In this document: one piece after another, positions 26,250-34,657 of the stretch
Numbering within the stretch: position 1 is the first letter of the stretch
Layout of the letters: every line of letters begins with the position of its first letter
Assembly: GCA_947497585.1 (NCBI GenBank)
Contig: CANMHG010000001.1
Coordinates: 1 to 64,000 of the forward strand
Length of the DNA stretch: 64,000 nt
Reading direction: 5' to 3'
Source of the DNA: an uncultured Bacillaceae bacterium
Lineage (GTDB): Bacteria > Bacillota > Bacilli > Bacillales > Bacillaceae_L
Position numbers and translations under genes: made by a program
Notes under the pieces: model-generated
What the model saw: only the letters and a program-made list of their open reading frames with translations
What the model was told of the DNA's origin: nothing
The model's database searches: none

Positions 26250-26843
26250 ATGGATCTTGAAATTATATGGAAAGCAGTTGTCATGGTTGCAATTGGATTT
26301 TTATTTCTAAGGTTTGTAGGTAGGAAGTCTGTATCTCAAATGACTATCGCCACTACAGTTGTATTGATTTCTGTAGGCTCGCTTATTATTCAGCCGTTGA
26401 TTGACAATAGTATCCTTAACGCTATCTTAGCAACAGGAGTATTTATCTTATTCTTAACAGTAGTAGAATACCTGGGTATGAAATTTAATGGTTTTGAAAA
26501 ACTGGTAACTGGAAAAGCGAAAGTTGTGATTCAAAATGGAGAGATACAAGAAAATACATTAAAGAAAATGCGTTTGACTGTTGATAAGCTTGAAATGCAG
26601 CTACGCCAAAAAGGGGTTACAAAAATTTCCGATGTAAAAACAGCAACGATGGAACCAAATGGTCAGGTCGGCTATGAATTTATTCCTGATGCACAGCCCC
26701 TTACTGTTGGAGAGTTTAAAAAGTTGATGTCGCAACTGGGTCATACTTTTCCTCAACAACAACCATCTGTTACAACAAACACGAATCTTTTTGATGAACT
26801 AACGCAAACAAATTACCCTCCAAATCCAGAGCACTTACATTAA
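26250..26843 (+). CDS. DUF421 (YetF/YcaP-type) membrane protein, 197 aa
   Basis: Three N-terminal membrane helices (FLFLRFVGRKSVSQMTIATTVVLISVGSLI) are followed by a cytoplasmic domain with KAKVVIQNGEIQENTLKKMRLTVDKLEMQLRQKGV, the standard DUF421 pattern. The C-terminal 40 residues are Gln/Pro/Thr-rich and probably disordered. Family members in spore formers include spore membrane proteins (SpoVA-linked and GerM-operon relatives); the role of this one is unknown. GGAGG site before ATG. Single gene. Confidence 0.85.
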   Translation: MDLEIIWKAVVMVAIGFLFLRFVGRKSVSQMTIATTVVLISVGSLIIQPLIDNSILNAILATGVFILFLTVVEYLGMKFNGFEKLVTGKAKVVIQNGEIQENTLKKMRLTVDKLEMQLRQKGVTKISDVKTATMEPNGQVGYEFIPDAQPLTVGEFKKLMSQLGHTFPQQQPSVTTNTNLFDELTQTNYPPNPEHLH

Positions 26844-26849
26844 GAAAAT

Positions 26850-26871
26850 AGAGCCTAATGGCTCTTTTTTT
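26850..26871 (+). terminator. Intrinsic terminator after DUF421 gene
   Basis: AGAGCC pairs with GGCTCT around TAAT, followed by seven Ts. Confidence 0.9.
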
Positions 26872-27068
26872 GTGTGGAATATTATATAATCGGTGTTTGT
26901 GTAGTCGGCAAAACGGTGCATTAACAGGCTATCGGGGCGGATTAGACATGAAGATGAAATAGTTGGAGCTTGAAAAGAAATAGGTTTACTTTACGTTTAC
27001 GTTCCGGGGAATGGAATAAAGGTCATACCGGAAGAACATTTAATAACTTACAAAAGGGGGAAATCGAG

Positions 27069-27447
27069 ATGAGTTTTAAAAAATCAAATCCTTGCACCAC
27101 CAATTGCACAATATAGTCATGTTGTTGTTATTCCAAGAGACGCAGAACTGGTTGTTTTATCCGGGCAAATAGGCAATGACAAAGACGGTTATCTGCCAGA
27201 AGATATTGAAACACAATTTGCAAATGCATTAGATAACATAAAAAAAATTTTAAAAAGTGAAAACCTGGATACAAGTCATGTATTTAAAATTAATATATGG
27301 TTAACTGAAAAAATCGACAGAGAGTATTACAATGAAAAGTGGAGTGAATTTCACAATCAGTCAGCACCTGCTACTACTCTCGCATATGCTGCTGCCTTGG
27401 CAAGACCGGAGATTAAGGTGGAAGTAGAGACTTGGGCTGCGAGATAG
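27069..27447 (+). pseudogene. Frameshifted RidA-like deaminase gene
   Basis: ATG at 27069, behind AAAGGGGG, encodes MSFKKSNP and then runs out of frame to a stop. From about 27094 the +1 frame encodes a complete RidA body: APPIAQYSHVVVIPR, VLSGQIGNDKDGYLP, QFANALDNIKKIL, NIWLTEKIDREYYNEKW, APATTLAYAAALARP and EVETWAA. RidA removes reactive enamines and imines. Comparison with the family start (SNPxTxAPP) suggests loss of about 8 bp between two CCT triplets. It is probably inactive unless this is a sequencing error. Confidence 0.85.
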
Positions 27448-27570
27448 AAAGATAGGGTGTAAAGATGTACATAATCATGTGTACCTTTTTATACCCTGTA
27501 GTTATTTCTTTGGCCTTTTGAGGTGTAAGGACAGAACTTAATAGGGTTGAATTATTTGTTAATTCTTTTG

Positions 27571-27604
27571 TAATAAAATAGGACAGTTCAACAACACTGT
27601 CCTT
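27571..27604 (-). terminator. Intrinsic terminator after acyltransferase gene
   Basis: On the minus strand AAGGACAG...CTGTCC forms a hairpin followed by TATTTTATT. Confidence 0.75.
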
Positions 27605-27610
27605 ACTACG

Positions 27611-28753
27611 TTAATTAGTGGTGAATGGAGAATAAGTCGATTCGCTCTTCACTTTTTTATGCGCTTTCATGCCAAGTAAAAATCGTAAACTATTAAATCT
27701 TCGAATGATAATATGATAAATTAACATAATGATAAAGAATGAGACTACAGCAAGGAATAGCAATTTTGCATAGATAGGCCATGATAGATCATGCAAGAAA
27801 TAGGCGATCAATACAATGACTGGTTGATGTAATACGTAAAATGGCATTGAAGCTTCGCTTGTGTAGGCTAAAAATTTGTTGGAGTAGGTTAGATATCGAT
27901 TTGCTAAATAAAGAATACACAATAGGAGGCTCCAACAGTTAATGGTTCTTACTGCAAAATAGATCCAACTTTCAATCGTTCCAGGTTGTGGAAAGCCAAT
28001 CATAAACCAAATGATATAACTGATTGAAGTGGTTATAGCTATAAATATGTGAATTTTACTTGTTTCTTTTAGAGCAGATTTTAATGATGGAGCTGAAAGA
28101 AAATAGAAGCCATACATAAACATGATTAAATAAAAAATTAGATCCCAGCCACCTAATCCTTGTGTTTTAATGATGTTTGATAGAAATAGGAAAATAGGTA
28201 GTATATAAAAATGATGGGTTTTGAAATTTTTCATTCCCACTTTTTGGAATAATGGTAAAGTTAGTAGTGAAAATACAAGTAATACAAGCAAGTACCATAA
28301 ATGTAAACCAAAAAAAGCGAAATTTCCGGAACCACCAATGTCTAAATAAAGTCCGTCAAAAAAATGAGGGAGAAAGGATAAGAATGAGCCATCGTATTGT
28401 CCGTTTGTTATTCTCTCAATATATATTTGATGAGGAGTTAGAATCAAAACACCAAATGCTAGGGGTACTCCTAATTTAATAAAGCGTTCCTTCACATACC
28501 CAGACATTGTTCTGCTTTTCAGAGCATAGGCGACACTCATACCAGAGATGACGAAAAATAAGGGCATAATCCATGCTCCTACAAAAAGTGAAAAGACTAA
28601 AATGGCTTCTGAATCCAGTACGTTGTTTTTAACGTGCCATGGAAATGGGTTCACAAACATTGTACAGTGGTAAAGAAAGACAGCGAGTGTTGCAATTACA
28701 CGAATCCAATCTAAATCGTATTGTCGCGTTAATGAAGAAAAGTCCTTTTCCAT
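27611..28753 (-). CDS. Acyltransferase-3 family membrane protein, 380 aa
   Basis: About ten membrane helices. The N-terminal DLDWIRVIATLAVFLYHCTMF holds the conserved Arg and His of the acyltransferase-3 (OafA/YrhL) family, followed by MPLFFVISGMSVAYAL and SGYVKERFIKLGVPL. These enzymes move acetyl or other acyl groups onto surface sugars or lipids. No sugar-handling genes are adjacent, so the substrate is open. GAGGTGAATT precedes the ATG. Single gene with terminator. Confidence 0.9.
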   Translation of the reverse strand: MEKDFSSLTRQYDLDWIRVIATLAVFLYHCTMFVNPFPWHVKNNVLDSEAILVFSLFVGAWIMPLFFVISGMSVAYALKSRTMSGYVKERFIKLGVPLAFGVLILTPHQIYIERITNGQYDGSFLSFLPHFFDGLYLDIGGSGNFAFFGLHLWYLLVLLVFSLLTLPLFQKVGMKNFKTHHFYILPIFLFLSNIIKTQGLGGWDLIFYLIMFMYGFYFLSAPSLKSALKETSKIHIFIAITTSISYIIWFMIGFPQPGTIESWIYFAVRTINCWSLLLCILYLANRYLTYSNKFLAYTSEASMPFYVLHQPVIVLIAYFLHDLSWPIYAKLLFLAVVSFFIIMLIYHIIIRRFNSLRFLLGMKAHKKVKSESTYSPFTTN

Positions 28754-29007
28754 AATTCACCTCAAATAGTATATAGACGAACATATATTACCATTTATGT
28801 AAAAAAATAAATAGACCTCTTGATAAAAATAAAACGGCACACCAATTTGTCTATCAATGACATGTATAGTAGCATAAACGTGGAAAAAGTATCCCATGAT
28901 AAAAAATAATCACACCGCTAAGCAATTTATTAATGGTTAGCTGCGGATAATGAAAGAAGGATGGAAATAATAGTTGATAATTGACATAAGCATGAGGAGA
29001 GAGAAAT

Positions 29008-29574
29008 TTGAAAAAAGAAGTATTAAAGGTAGAAGCGATTTTAGTAGCATTTGATCCTGAAACTTTTGTTACAGATCGAGTGAACGAGGTTAATGTTGAG
29101 TTTGGAGGATTGCCAGGTGACCGACACTTTGGTCTGACTAGACCAGCAGATGTTCGTCAGCCTATGTATGAGCGTGGAACGGAGATTCTTAATAGACGAC
29201 AAGTTACCATTGTATCGGTGGAGGATTGCAATCTTATTGCGGAACACCTGGGTGTACCAGAAGTTAAACCTGAATGGTTAGGTGCAAATCTATTGGTAAG
29301 TGGGATATCAGACTTTACAAAATTAACAATGGGTTCTCGTTTGCTTTTTCCTGATGGGACAGGCCTTATTTGTAATGGTGAAAACTTACCATGCAAATTA
29401 CCTGGACAGGAAATTCAAAAAGCATTTCCAGACATTCCGAATCTCGATAAAACATTTATACTAGCAGGGAGAAAACGTCGAGGAATTGTCTGTAGTGTGG
29501 AAAAACCTGGTATAATTAGAAAGGGCGACGAAATAAAATTATTTATTAATAACTATGAAAAACCAATGCAGTAA
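29008..29574 (+). CDS. MOSC domain protein, 188 aa
   Basis: MOSC features: FGGLPGDRHFGLTR near the N-terminus, then RQVTIVSVEDCNLIAEHLG, PEWLGANLLVSG, LLFPDGTGLICNGENLPCKLPG and RRGIVCSVEKPGIIRKGDEI. The conserved Cys (in ENLPCKLPG or GIVCSVEKPG) is the likely molybdenum-cofactor ligand, as in MOCO sulfurase C-terminal domains and YiiM-type proteins. TTG start at 29008 behind GGAGAGAG. It is followed 18 bp later by an acetyltransferase in the same direction, a likely two-gene operon. A modAB pair is elsewhere in the window (56013). Confidence 0.88.
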   Translation: MKKEVLKVEAILVAFDPETFVTDRVNEVNVEFGGLPGDRHFGLTRPADVRQPMYERGTEILNRRQVTIVSVEDCNLIAEHLGVPEVKPEWLGANLLVSGISDFTKLTMGSRLLFPDGTGLICNGENLPCKLPGQEIQKAFPDIPNLDKTFILAGRKRRGIVCSVEKPGIIRKGDEIKLFINNYEKPMQ

Positions 29575-29592
29575 AAGCTAGGAGGTAAAAGG

Positions 29593-30099
29593 ATGACCAA
29601 GTTGGAAGGATTTCAGATTAAAGTGGCCACAACTGAAGATAGTGACCAAATCATTTCCATGTTAAAGGATTTGGCGATGTGGATGAGAGAAAACGAAATC
29701 AAGCAATGGGGTTATCTGTTAGAAGGTGGAGATGACAAAGAAATAGAACAATCTATTTTAAGTGGTGAGACGTACCTTGTTATTAAAGACACTGAACTAG
29801 TTGGTACCTTTACGATTTTAGAGGTACCTAGTGAATGGGATAGGTATGTTTGGGGAGAAGATGCTTCCATTGATGGACTTTACTTACATAGGTTAGCTTT
29901 AATTCCTTCTTTTATGAACATAGGTTTAGGTAGGAGTTTATTGAACTGGATTCAATCCAACCGATACGATAAAGAGTATATCCGATTAGATTGTGTTTCA
30001 GAGAATCGTAGATTAAATCGTTTTTATAAAGAAAATGGGTTTGAATTGGTAGGTACCAAGGATGGGCATAATAAATATGAAAAGATGATAAGAAGCTAG
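29593..30099 (+). CDS. GNAT family N-acetyltransferase, 168 aa
   Basis: IKVATTEDSDQIISMLKDLAMWM starts a GNAT fold. The core LHRLALIPSFMNIGLGRSLLNWIQ matches motif A, with the NIGLGRS loop for acetyl-CoA, and ENRRLNRFYKENGFELVG matches motif B. The segment LVGTFTILEVPSEWDRYVW is seen in acetyltransferases of the PanZ/PadR-adjacent type, but I cannot name the substrate. AGGAGG site. Probably co-transcribed with the MOSC gene. Confidence 0.88.
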   Translation: MTKLEGFQIKVATTEDSDQIISMLKDLAMWMRENEIKQWGYLLEGGDDKEIEQSILSGETYLVIKDTELVGTFTILEVPSEWDRYVWGEDASIDGLYLHRLALIPSFMNIGLGRSLLNWIQSNRYDKEYIRLDCVSENRRLNRFYKENGFELVGTKDGHNKYEKMIRS

Positions 30100-30123
30100 C
30101 CTGGCGCAGAGCCAAGCTAGCAT
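30095..30123 (-). terminator. Hairpin terminator between convergent genes
   Basis: GCTAGCCTGGC pairs with GCCAAGCTAGC (one G-U pair). On the minus strand a TTCTTATCATCTTTT tail follows, so it mainly serves the 52-aa minus gene. Confidence 0.6.
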
Positions 30124-30148
30124 GTAAACTGTGCTTTCCTCAATTCGT

Positions 30149-30307
30149 CTATTTTTTATCTTCGTCATCCTTAGTCATGTTCTCTACCGTTTCCGCAATT
30201 GCATTTGACATTTGATCAACTTCCTCCATTGTTCCTCCATGAAGCTGGCCGTCAATACCTGGTTTGTTTCTCTTACTTGGTTCAACTGGGTTGATTAATC
30301 TAGCCAT
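30149..30307 (-). CDS. Small hydrophilic protein, 52 aa
   Basis: Begins MARLINPVEPSKRNKPGIDG behind a perfect AGGAGGTG site, and ends in an acidic-basic tail (MTKDDEDKK). No membrane segment; probably partly disordered. Small proteins of this kind are often found in Bacillus spores, but I do not recognise the family. It is divergent from the DUF3892 gene. Confidence 0.7.
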   Translation of the reverse strand: MARLINPVEPSKRNKPGIDGQLHGGTMEEVDQMSNAIAETVENMTKDDEDKK

Positions 30308-30431
30308 TCGAACACCTCCTATATAATAGGGTGTTTACGTCTAATAACTTTTAATCATAAAAAAAACGTTAATGTTTACCAGTTAGTTTTGTCAGGCATT
30401 TACTAACAAAGAGTGAATTGATGCTATAAAA

Positions 30432-30478
30432 ACATCACCTTCCGTTCATACTAAACGTATGTTCGGAGGTGTTTTTTT
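30432..30478 (+). promoter_or_regulatory. Terminator-like hairpin with embedded ribosome site
   Basis: CACCTTCCGTTCATAC pairs with GTATGTTCGGAGGTG around TAAAC, with a TT/TT internal loop. The right arm holds the GGAGGTG ribosome site of the DUF3892 gene, and seven Ts lie between it and the ATG at 30479. It can act as terminator and as a lid on the ribosome site. The right arm also matches a LexA box in 13 of 14 positions (30452-30465), possibly by chance. Confidence 0.6.
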
Positions 30479-30793
30479 ATGGATAATAAAGATTATCAAC
30501 AAATTTTCAATGAGTACAAGCATCAAGGAGAAGAGCAAGCAAGAGTAGAGGCTCCCCAGAATGTTTCATCAGGAGCTGAGGAAATCGTAGCAGTTCGCAA
30601 GAATGATGATGGTGATCTGATTGCCTTTAAAACAAGCAGCGGCCGTGAATTAGATTATGTCACGGCATTGAACGAAGCAAAAGATGGAAAGCTTGCCCAC
30701 GTTGACGTCTTTCACAAATATGGACGAGACATCCTACGAAGCGAACCCGATGGAGTCAAAGAAAATAACTTAGATAACCTGCCACAGTTCTAA
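30479..30793 (+). CDS. DUF3892-type protein, 104 aa
   Basis: The C-terminal 65 residues (EEIVAVRKNDDGDLIAFKTSSGRELDYVTALNEAKDGKLAHVDVF) match the DUF3892 pattern of small Bacillus proteins, with a Gly-Arg-Glu-Leu-Asp turn and a GKLAHVDVF end. The N-terminal 30 residues are charged and probably flexible. No catalytic residues are evident and no function is known. The ATG is set seven Ts after an embedded GGAGGTG. A GC-rich palindromic repeat follows the stop by 15 bp. Confidence 0.82.
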   Translation: MDNKDYQQIFNEYKHQGEEQARVEAPQNVSSGAEEIVAVRKNDDGDLIAFKTSSGRELDYVTALNEAKDGKLAHVDVFHKYGRDILRSEPDGVKENNLDNLPQF

Positions 30794-30808
30794 TTCTGGA
30801 ACCATTCT

Positions 30809-30857
30809 GGGGCCTGACCCCCGGCGCGTTAAAGCTTTAACGCGTGGGAGTCAGGCT
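30809..30857. repeat. GC-rich dispersed palindrome, copy 1
   Basis: GGGGCCTGACCCCCGGCGCG-TTAAAGCTTTAA-CGCGTGGGAGTCAGGC, an imperfect palindrome centred on AAAGCTTT. It begins 15 bp after the DUF3892 stop codon. It matches copies at 33604 and 58543 closely. It probably works as a terminator in both directions. Confidence 0.9.
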
Positions 30858-30991
30858 TTAATGTGCAATCGTTTGTATTTTTTTATAAATTTACATTTTA
30901 AGTATTGTGCTTAGGGTAGAAAATATTGTAAAATTAGGCGTTTTCTACAAAGCGAAGCAATATCATGTTGTTTTAATGGAGGTAATAGCTC

Positions 30992-31978
30992 GTGAGTGTC
31001 ATCGAGGTCAAAAATTTACGTAAAGAGTATAAAATCAGTGAGAAAGACGTTGGATTGATTGGCGCAATTAAAAACGTATTTCGTCCTAAGTTCAGAACGA
31101 AAACGGCAGTGGATGATATAAGTTTCTCGATTGCTGAGGGTGAAGTTGTTGGGTATATTGGTGCGAATGGAGCTGGTAAGTCGACCACTATAAAAATGCT
31201 AACAGGCATTTTAACACCAACAAATGGTGAGGTTCTTATAAATGGTTTGGTTCCACAAAAGAATCGTGTGAGAAATAATAAACAAATAGGAACAGTATTT
31301 GGCCAAAGAACGCAACTTTGGTGGGATTTGCCAGTAATTGAGTCTTATAACCTTTTGCAAAATATCTATGAAATACCAAAAGATATTTTCGAAGAAAACT
31401 TGAATCGGTTCAGAGAGTTACTAGAGTTGGATGAATTATTAAAAACTCCAGTACGACAACTAAGCCTAGGTCAAAAAATGCGATGCGAAATTGCAGCTGC
31501 ATTTTTGCATAATCCAAGGGTTGTGTATTTAGATGAACCTACAATTGGATTAGACGTTATGGTTAAAGAAAAAATTCGAGAGTTTATTAAAACAGTTAAT
31601 AAAGAGAGAAAAGTTACCGTTATCCTTACCACACACGACATGCAAGATATTGAAGAAGTGTGTTCAAGAGTGATGTTTGTTGATTATGGAAAAGTCATTT
31701 ATGATGGTGACCTTGAGAGTGTTAAAAATGTACTTGGTAAAACAAGAACTGTTGTATTTAACGTGAAATCCAAAAGTGAAGAATTATATGATGTGATTGA
31801 AAAGAGTGAAGGCTTGTCTCTTTTAAAAGAAACTGAAGATACACTAGAAATTCAGTTTAATAGAGAAACCGTTACTGCAACACAAGTCATCAATATCGTT
31901 TCTCCATATTGTGAAGTTGTTGATTTATCAATTCAAGAGGTTTCAATTGAAACGATTGTAAAGAGTTTATATAAATAA
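30992..31978 (+). CDS. ABC-2 exporter ATP-binding protein, 328 aa
   Basis: Walker A GANGAGKST, signature QLSLGQKMRCEIA, Walker B VVYLDEPTIGLD and H-loop TTHDM are complete. The N-terminal insertion (KISEKDVGLIGAIKNVFRPKFRTKTA) and the C-terminal half-domain ending EVSIETIVKSLY are typical of the ATPases that go with DUF990-type permeases, as in several antibiotic exporters. GTG start at 30992 behind GGAGG. First gene of a three-gene operon (next start 13 bp later). Confidence 0.92.
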   Translation: MSVIEVKNLRKEYKISEKDVGLIGAIKNVFRPKFRTKTAVDDISFSIAEGEVVGYIGANGAGKSTTIKMLTGILTPTNGEVLINGLVPQKNRVRNNKQIGTVFGQRTQLWWDLPVIESYNLLQNIYEIPKDIFEENLNRFRELLELDELLKTPVRQLSLGQKMRCEIAAAFLHNPRVVYLDEPTIGLDVMVKEKIREFIKTVNKERKVTVILTTHDMQDIEEVCSRVMFVDYGKVIYDGDLESVKNVLGKTRTVVFNVKSKSEELYDVIEKSEGLSLLKETEDTLEIQFNRETVTATQVINIVSPYCEVVDLSIQEVSIETIVKSLYK

Positions 31979-31990
31979 GAGGTGGTAAAC

Positions 31991-32791
31991 ATGTGGACAT
32001 TGCGTAAAATGGCTACACTTGGTGCAATGGGTATGAAGACCACTCTAGCATATGTTGCTTCAGTATGGGCATCGGTTTTTGTAAACATTTTGCAAATCAT
32101 TGTATTTTATTATATTTGGACAGCAGTATACAGTGACAAAGAAGTATTAAAAGGAATAACCTTTCAAGAAATAATTACATATGTCATTCTTTCAAGAATC
32201 TTGTTTATTGCGATTAGTTGGGGTGTGAACAATTGGATTGCACACCAAATTCAAACAGGACAGATATCGATGGAACTACTGCGACCAGTGGACTATCAGT
32301 TCGCGATGTACTCTACGAGGGTTGGTGACTTTTTGATGTTTACGGTGTTAAATGGTGCACCGGTTCTGATTATATCAGCATTCATGTTTGGATTACTTGG
32401 GCCAGCGGGAATAAGTTCGGGTATGTTTTTTGTTATAAGTATTTTTATGGCCATTACGATTGCTTTCTTTATAGAGTTTATCGTAGGGTTACTTTCGTTT
32501 TACACAACAAATGGCTGGGGATTACAGGTATTGAAAGAGGCAATTATGAACTTTTTTTCAGGGGCAATTGTCCCACTGGTGTTTTTTCCAGGGGTGTTAC
32601 GAGATATTGTCAGCTTCTTGCCATTTAAGGATATGGTCTATACCCCAATTTCCATCTATCTAGGCTTTGTTGAGGGACAGGAAATGGTTGAGTCGCTTCT
32701 GTTTCAGTTGTTATGGGTAGTTGTTCTGTGGATTCTCTCACGAATGTTCTTTAAGCATGCATTGAAAAAGATTGTGGTTCAAGGAGGGTAA
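31991..32791 (+). CDS. ABC-2 (DUF990-type) permease, 266 aa
   Basis: Six membrane helices. The loop NNWIAHQIQTGQISMELLRPVDYQFAMYSTRVGDF, with the GxIxxxLLRP motif, identifies the DUF990/ABC2_membrane_6 family. I start at ATG 31991 because the upstream in-frame GTG falls in the GAGGTGG site. The gene lies 12 bp after the ATPase and 3 bp before the second permease. Together they should form a heterodimeric exporter of unknown substrate. Confidence 0.9.
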   Translation: MWTLRKMATLGAMGMKTTLAYVASVWASVFVNILQIIVFYYIWTAVYSDKEVLKGITFQEIITYVILSRILFIAISWGVNNWIAHQIQTGQISMELLRPVDYQFAMYSTRVGDFLMFTVLNGAPVLIISAFMFGLLGPAGISSGMFFVISIFMAITIAFFIEFIVGLLSFYTTNGWGLQVLKEAIMNFFSGAIVPLVFFPGVLRDIVSFLPFKDMVYTPISIYLGFVEGQEMVESLLFQLLWVVVLWILSRMFFKHALKKIVVQGG

Positions 32792-32794
32792 GAA

Positions 32795-33592
32795 GTGAGA
32801 TCTATTATGAGATATATAAAATTGTATTTTGAATTTGTGAAGCAAAATTTTAAAGTTATGCTTGAATATCGAGCGGATTTTTTAATCGGTTTTTTCTCGA
32901 CCTTCTTACTCCAGGTCGGTGGAATCTTTTTCATATGGGTTATTTTTGACAACATTGGTGACATACAGGGTTGGACGTTTTATGAGGTTACATTAATATA
33001 CGGAATGCTAACACTTGCAAAAAGTATCAATCATATTTTCTTTGATAATCTGTGGGTGCTAGGTCAGCAGTATGTGAGGCAGGGCAAGTTTGATGTTTTG
33101 TTGTTACGACCGATTTCACCTCTGTTTCATTTAGTGGCTGATAAGATTCAACAAGATGGGTTTGGAAACTTAGTGATTGGAATTATACTTGTGACGAAAT
33201 CAGTGATGGAGTTAGGGATTGGATTTACAGTTTTGGATTTCTTCATGATGCTGGTGTTTGTGATAAGCGGTGGCATGATATTTGCTGCAATTAATTTAAT
33301 TACGACGACGACCAGCTTTTGGTTTGTTGAGAGCAATATGTTCATGTGGAGTACATTTTCGTTATCAGAGTTCGCACTGTATCCACTAGGAATTTATCAC
33401 AAGGCGATTGGTATTCTGTTAACATGGCTAATTCCATATGCCTTCGCAAGCTATTATCCAGCAGGATTTTTCTTGGATAAAGGACCAATCATGATGAGCT
33501 TGCTAACACCAGGGATTGCTGTAGCACTATGGTTCATTGCTTTGCGTGTGTGGAACTTTGGCATACGTAACTACTCGAGCACAGGATCTTAA
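32795..33592 (+). CDS. ABC-2 (DUF990-type) permease, 265 aa
   Basis: Six helices with VRQGKFDVLLLRPISPLFHLVADKI, the same GxIDxLLxRP loop as its partner. The first 30 residues (IKLYFEFVKQNFKVMLEYRADFLIGF) carry the cytoplasmic anchor helix. GTG start at 32795 with GGAGG in the preceding gene's end. It is the last gene of the operon; a GC-rich palindrome starts 11 bp after its stop and probably ends the transcript. Confidence 0.9.
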   Translation: MRSIMRYIKLYFEFVKQNFKVMLEYRADFLIGFFSTFLLQVGGIFFIWVIFDNIGDIQGWTFYEVTLIYGMLTLAKSINHIFFDNLWVLGQQYVRQGKFDVLLLRPISPLFHLVADKIQQDGFGNLVIGIILVTKSVMELGIGFTVLDFFMMLVFVISGGMIFAAINLITTTTSFWFVESNMFMWSTFSLSEFALYPLGIYHKAIGILLTWLIPYAFASYYPAGFFLDKGPIMMSLLTPGIAVALWFIALRVWNFGIRNYSSTGS

Positions 33593-33603
33593 ATTATGTC
33601 TTT

Positions 33604-33655
33604 TGGGGCCTGACCCCCGGTGCGTTAAAGCTTTAACGCGCTGGGGGTCAGGCCC
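33604..33655. repeat. GC-rich dispersed palindrome, copy 2
   Basis: GGGGCCTGACCCCCGGTGCG-TTAAAGCTTTAA-CGCGCTGGGGGTCAGGCCC, nearly perfect over 50 bp, followed by TATTTT. It lies directly behind the permease operon. Confidence 0.92.
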
Positions 33656-33789
33656 TATTTTAATAAAAAAGAAATATTTTGCTTGCAATTTGTAAAATTA
33701 CCCATATAATTAGAAAATAGCAAGTGTTTGTTCTATTTTTATAGAACTTAATATAATATTCTACTGTTATGTTATGAGGAGTGGTTTCA

Positions 33790-33951
33790 ATGTTAGCGAT
33801 AACAGTAAATCCAAGAGAGAAAAATTCACTTATGTTAAAGGAAGTAGCAATACCAACGGTTGGTAAAAACGATGTACTAGTAAAGTTGAAAACGGGTGCA
33901 TTAAATCACCGTGATCTTTATTTGCAATATACTAAGACAGTGAAGAAGTAA
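33790..33951 (+). pseudogene. Truncated zinc-type alcohol dehydrogenase / quinone reductase
   Basis: 53 codons encode the start of an MDR-family GroES-like domain: LAITVNPREKNSLMLKEVAIPTVGKNDVLVKL, then TGALNHRDLYLQ. A normal member has about 320 residues. Here the reading ends in an unrelated YTKTVKK and a stop inside a terminator. There is a GAGGAGTGG site upstream. It is probably a gene remnant. Confidence 0.75.
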
Positions 33952-33983
33952 TCACCAAAACTTAATTTGGGGATTACTTTTTT
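33947..33983 (+). terminator. Intrinsic terminator after the dehydrogenase remnant
   Basis: AGTAATCACCAAA pairs with TTTGGGGATTACT, followed by TTTTTT. Confidence 0.85.
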
Positions 33984-34054
33984 AGTTAAGAATTATGAGG
34001 AGGTTCTTGTAAAACAATAATCACTAAACAACACTTTTATTTGAGGTGATGACT

Positions 34055-34270
34055 TTGGCGTGGCTACTAGTATCACTGCTTGGATCAATAATCATGTTAT
34101 TTAACATAAGATATCACTATAAAGAAGCAGAGGATAGCAAGAGTAAGGGGAAGCGGTGGTTCGTAACGCTCTTTTTTGTTCTGATTTCAGTAGGAAGTCA
34201 GGCCTCATTGTTTTATTTGGGGTTATTACTCGTCTTGTTCGGCCTTGTAAAGGCAACTGGTTTGCTTTAG
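34055..34270 (+). CDS. Small two-helix membrane protein, 71 aa
   Basis: TTG at 34055 has GAGGTG 6 bp upstream; the GTG and ATG at 34046-34051 fall within that site. Two hydrophobic helices (AWLLVSLLGSIIMLFNI and TLFFVLISVGSQASLFYLGLLLVLFGLV) are joined by a charged loop (RYHYKEAEDSKSKGKRW). Family unknown. It is a separate gene between a relic and the DoxX gene. Confidence 0.65.
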   Translation: MAWLLVSLLGSIIMLFNIRYHYKEAEDSKSKGKRWFVTLFFVLISVGSQASLFYLGLLLVLFGLVKATGLL

Positions 34271-34657
34271 AGGGGAGGTTAATGCCAACTAACTGGTAAT
34301 ACTTACCTATACCTATAAAATTCTTTCTTTTAGGCATAGATTACTTAACAACATAAATGAAATACTTAACTAAAACACCTTAATACTTTCCTAAAAAGGT
34401 AAAATACTTAATTAAGAACACATTATCACTGATTACGAACGAATGAACCTCCAATCCCTAAGCTTAAGAATTCAGCCTCACTTTAAATGAACTACTTATA
34501 TCCCGATGAAAAATACCATTTTCCCCTACTGAAAAATCAGGAAAAACATACCAAAATTAGGCTTATTTATGTGATAAATCTCACATTTACTAACCCATAT
34601 TTCATCTATTCTTTAACTAAGGGAAAACCTTACAAACTTAAAGAAAAGGTGATTTAA
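34271..34657. other. AT-rich intergenic region with promoter signals
   Basis: 387 bp without a gene. It contains loose repeats of an AATACTTAA-type word (about 34350-34405). Near the right end are the Fnr/CRP-type box and -10 described for the DoxX gene. No other structure was seen. Confidence 0.6.
34570..34585. promoter_or_regulatory. Fnr/CRP-type box TGTGATAAATCTCACA
   Basis: Perfect TGTGA-N6-TCACA. A TATTCT -10 at 34607-34612 would place transcription start near 34619, so the box centre is at about -41.5, the usual position for an activating Fnr site. The DoxX gene begins at 34658. Confidence 0.65.

Noticed and set aside
26940..27060. Possible remnant of a regulator gene before the ridA-like gene
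   Set aside because: Frames are full of stops, and no protein family can be read from it.
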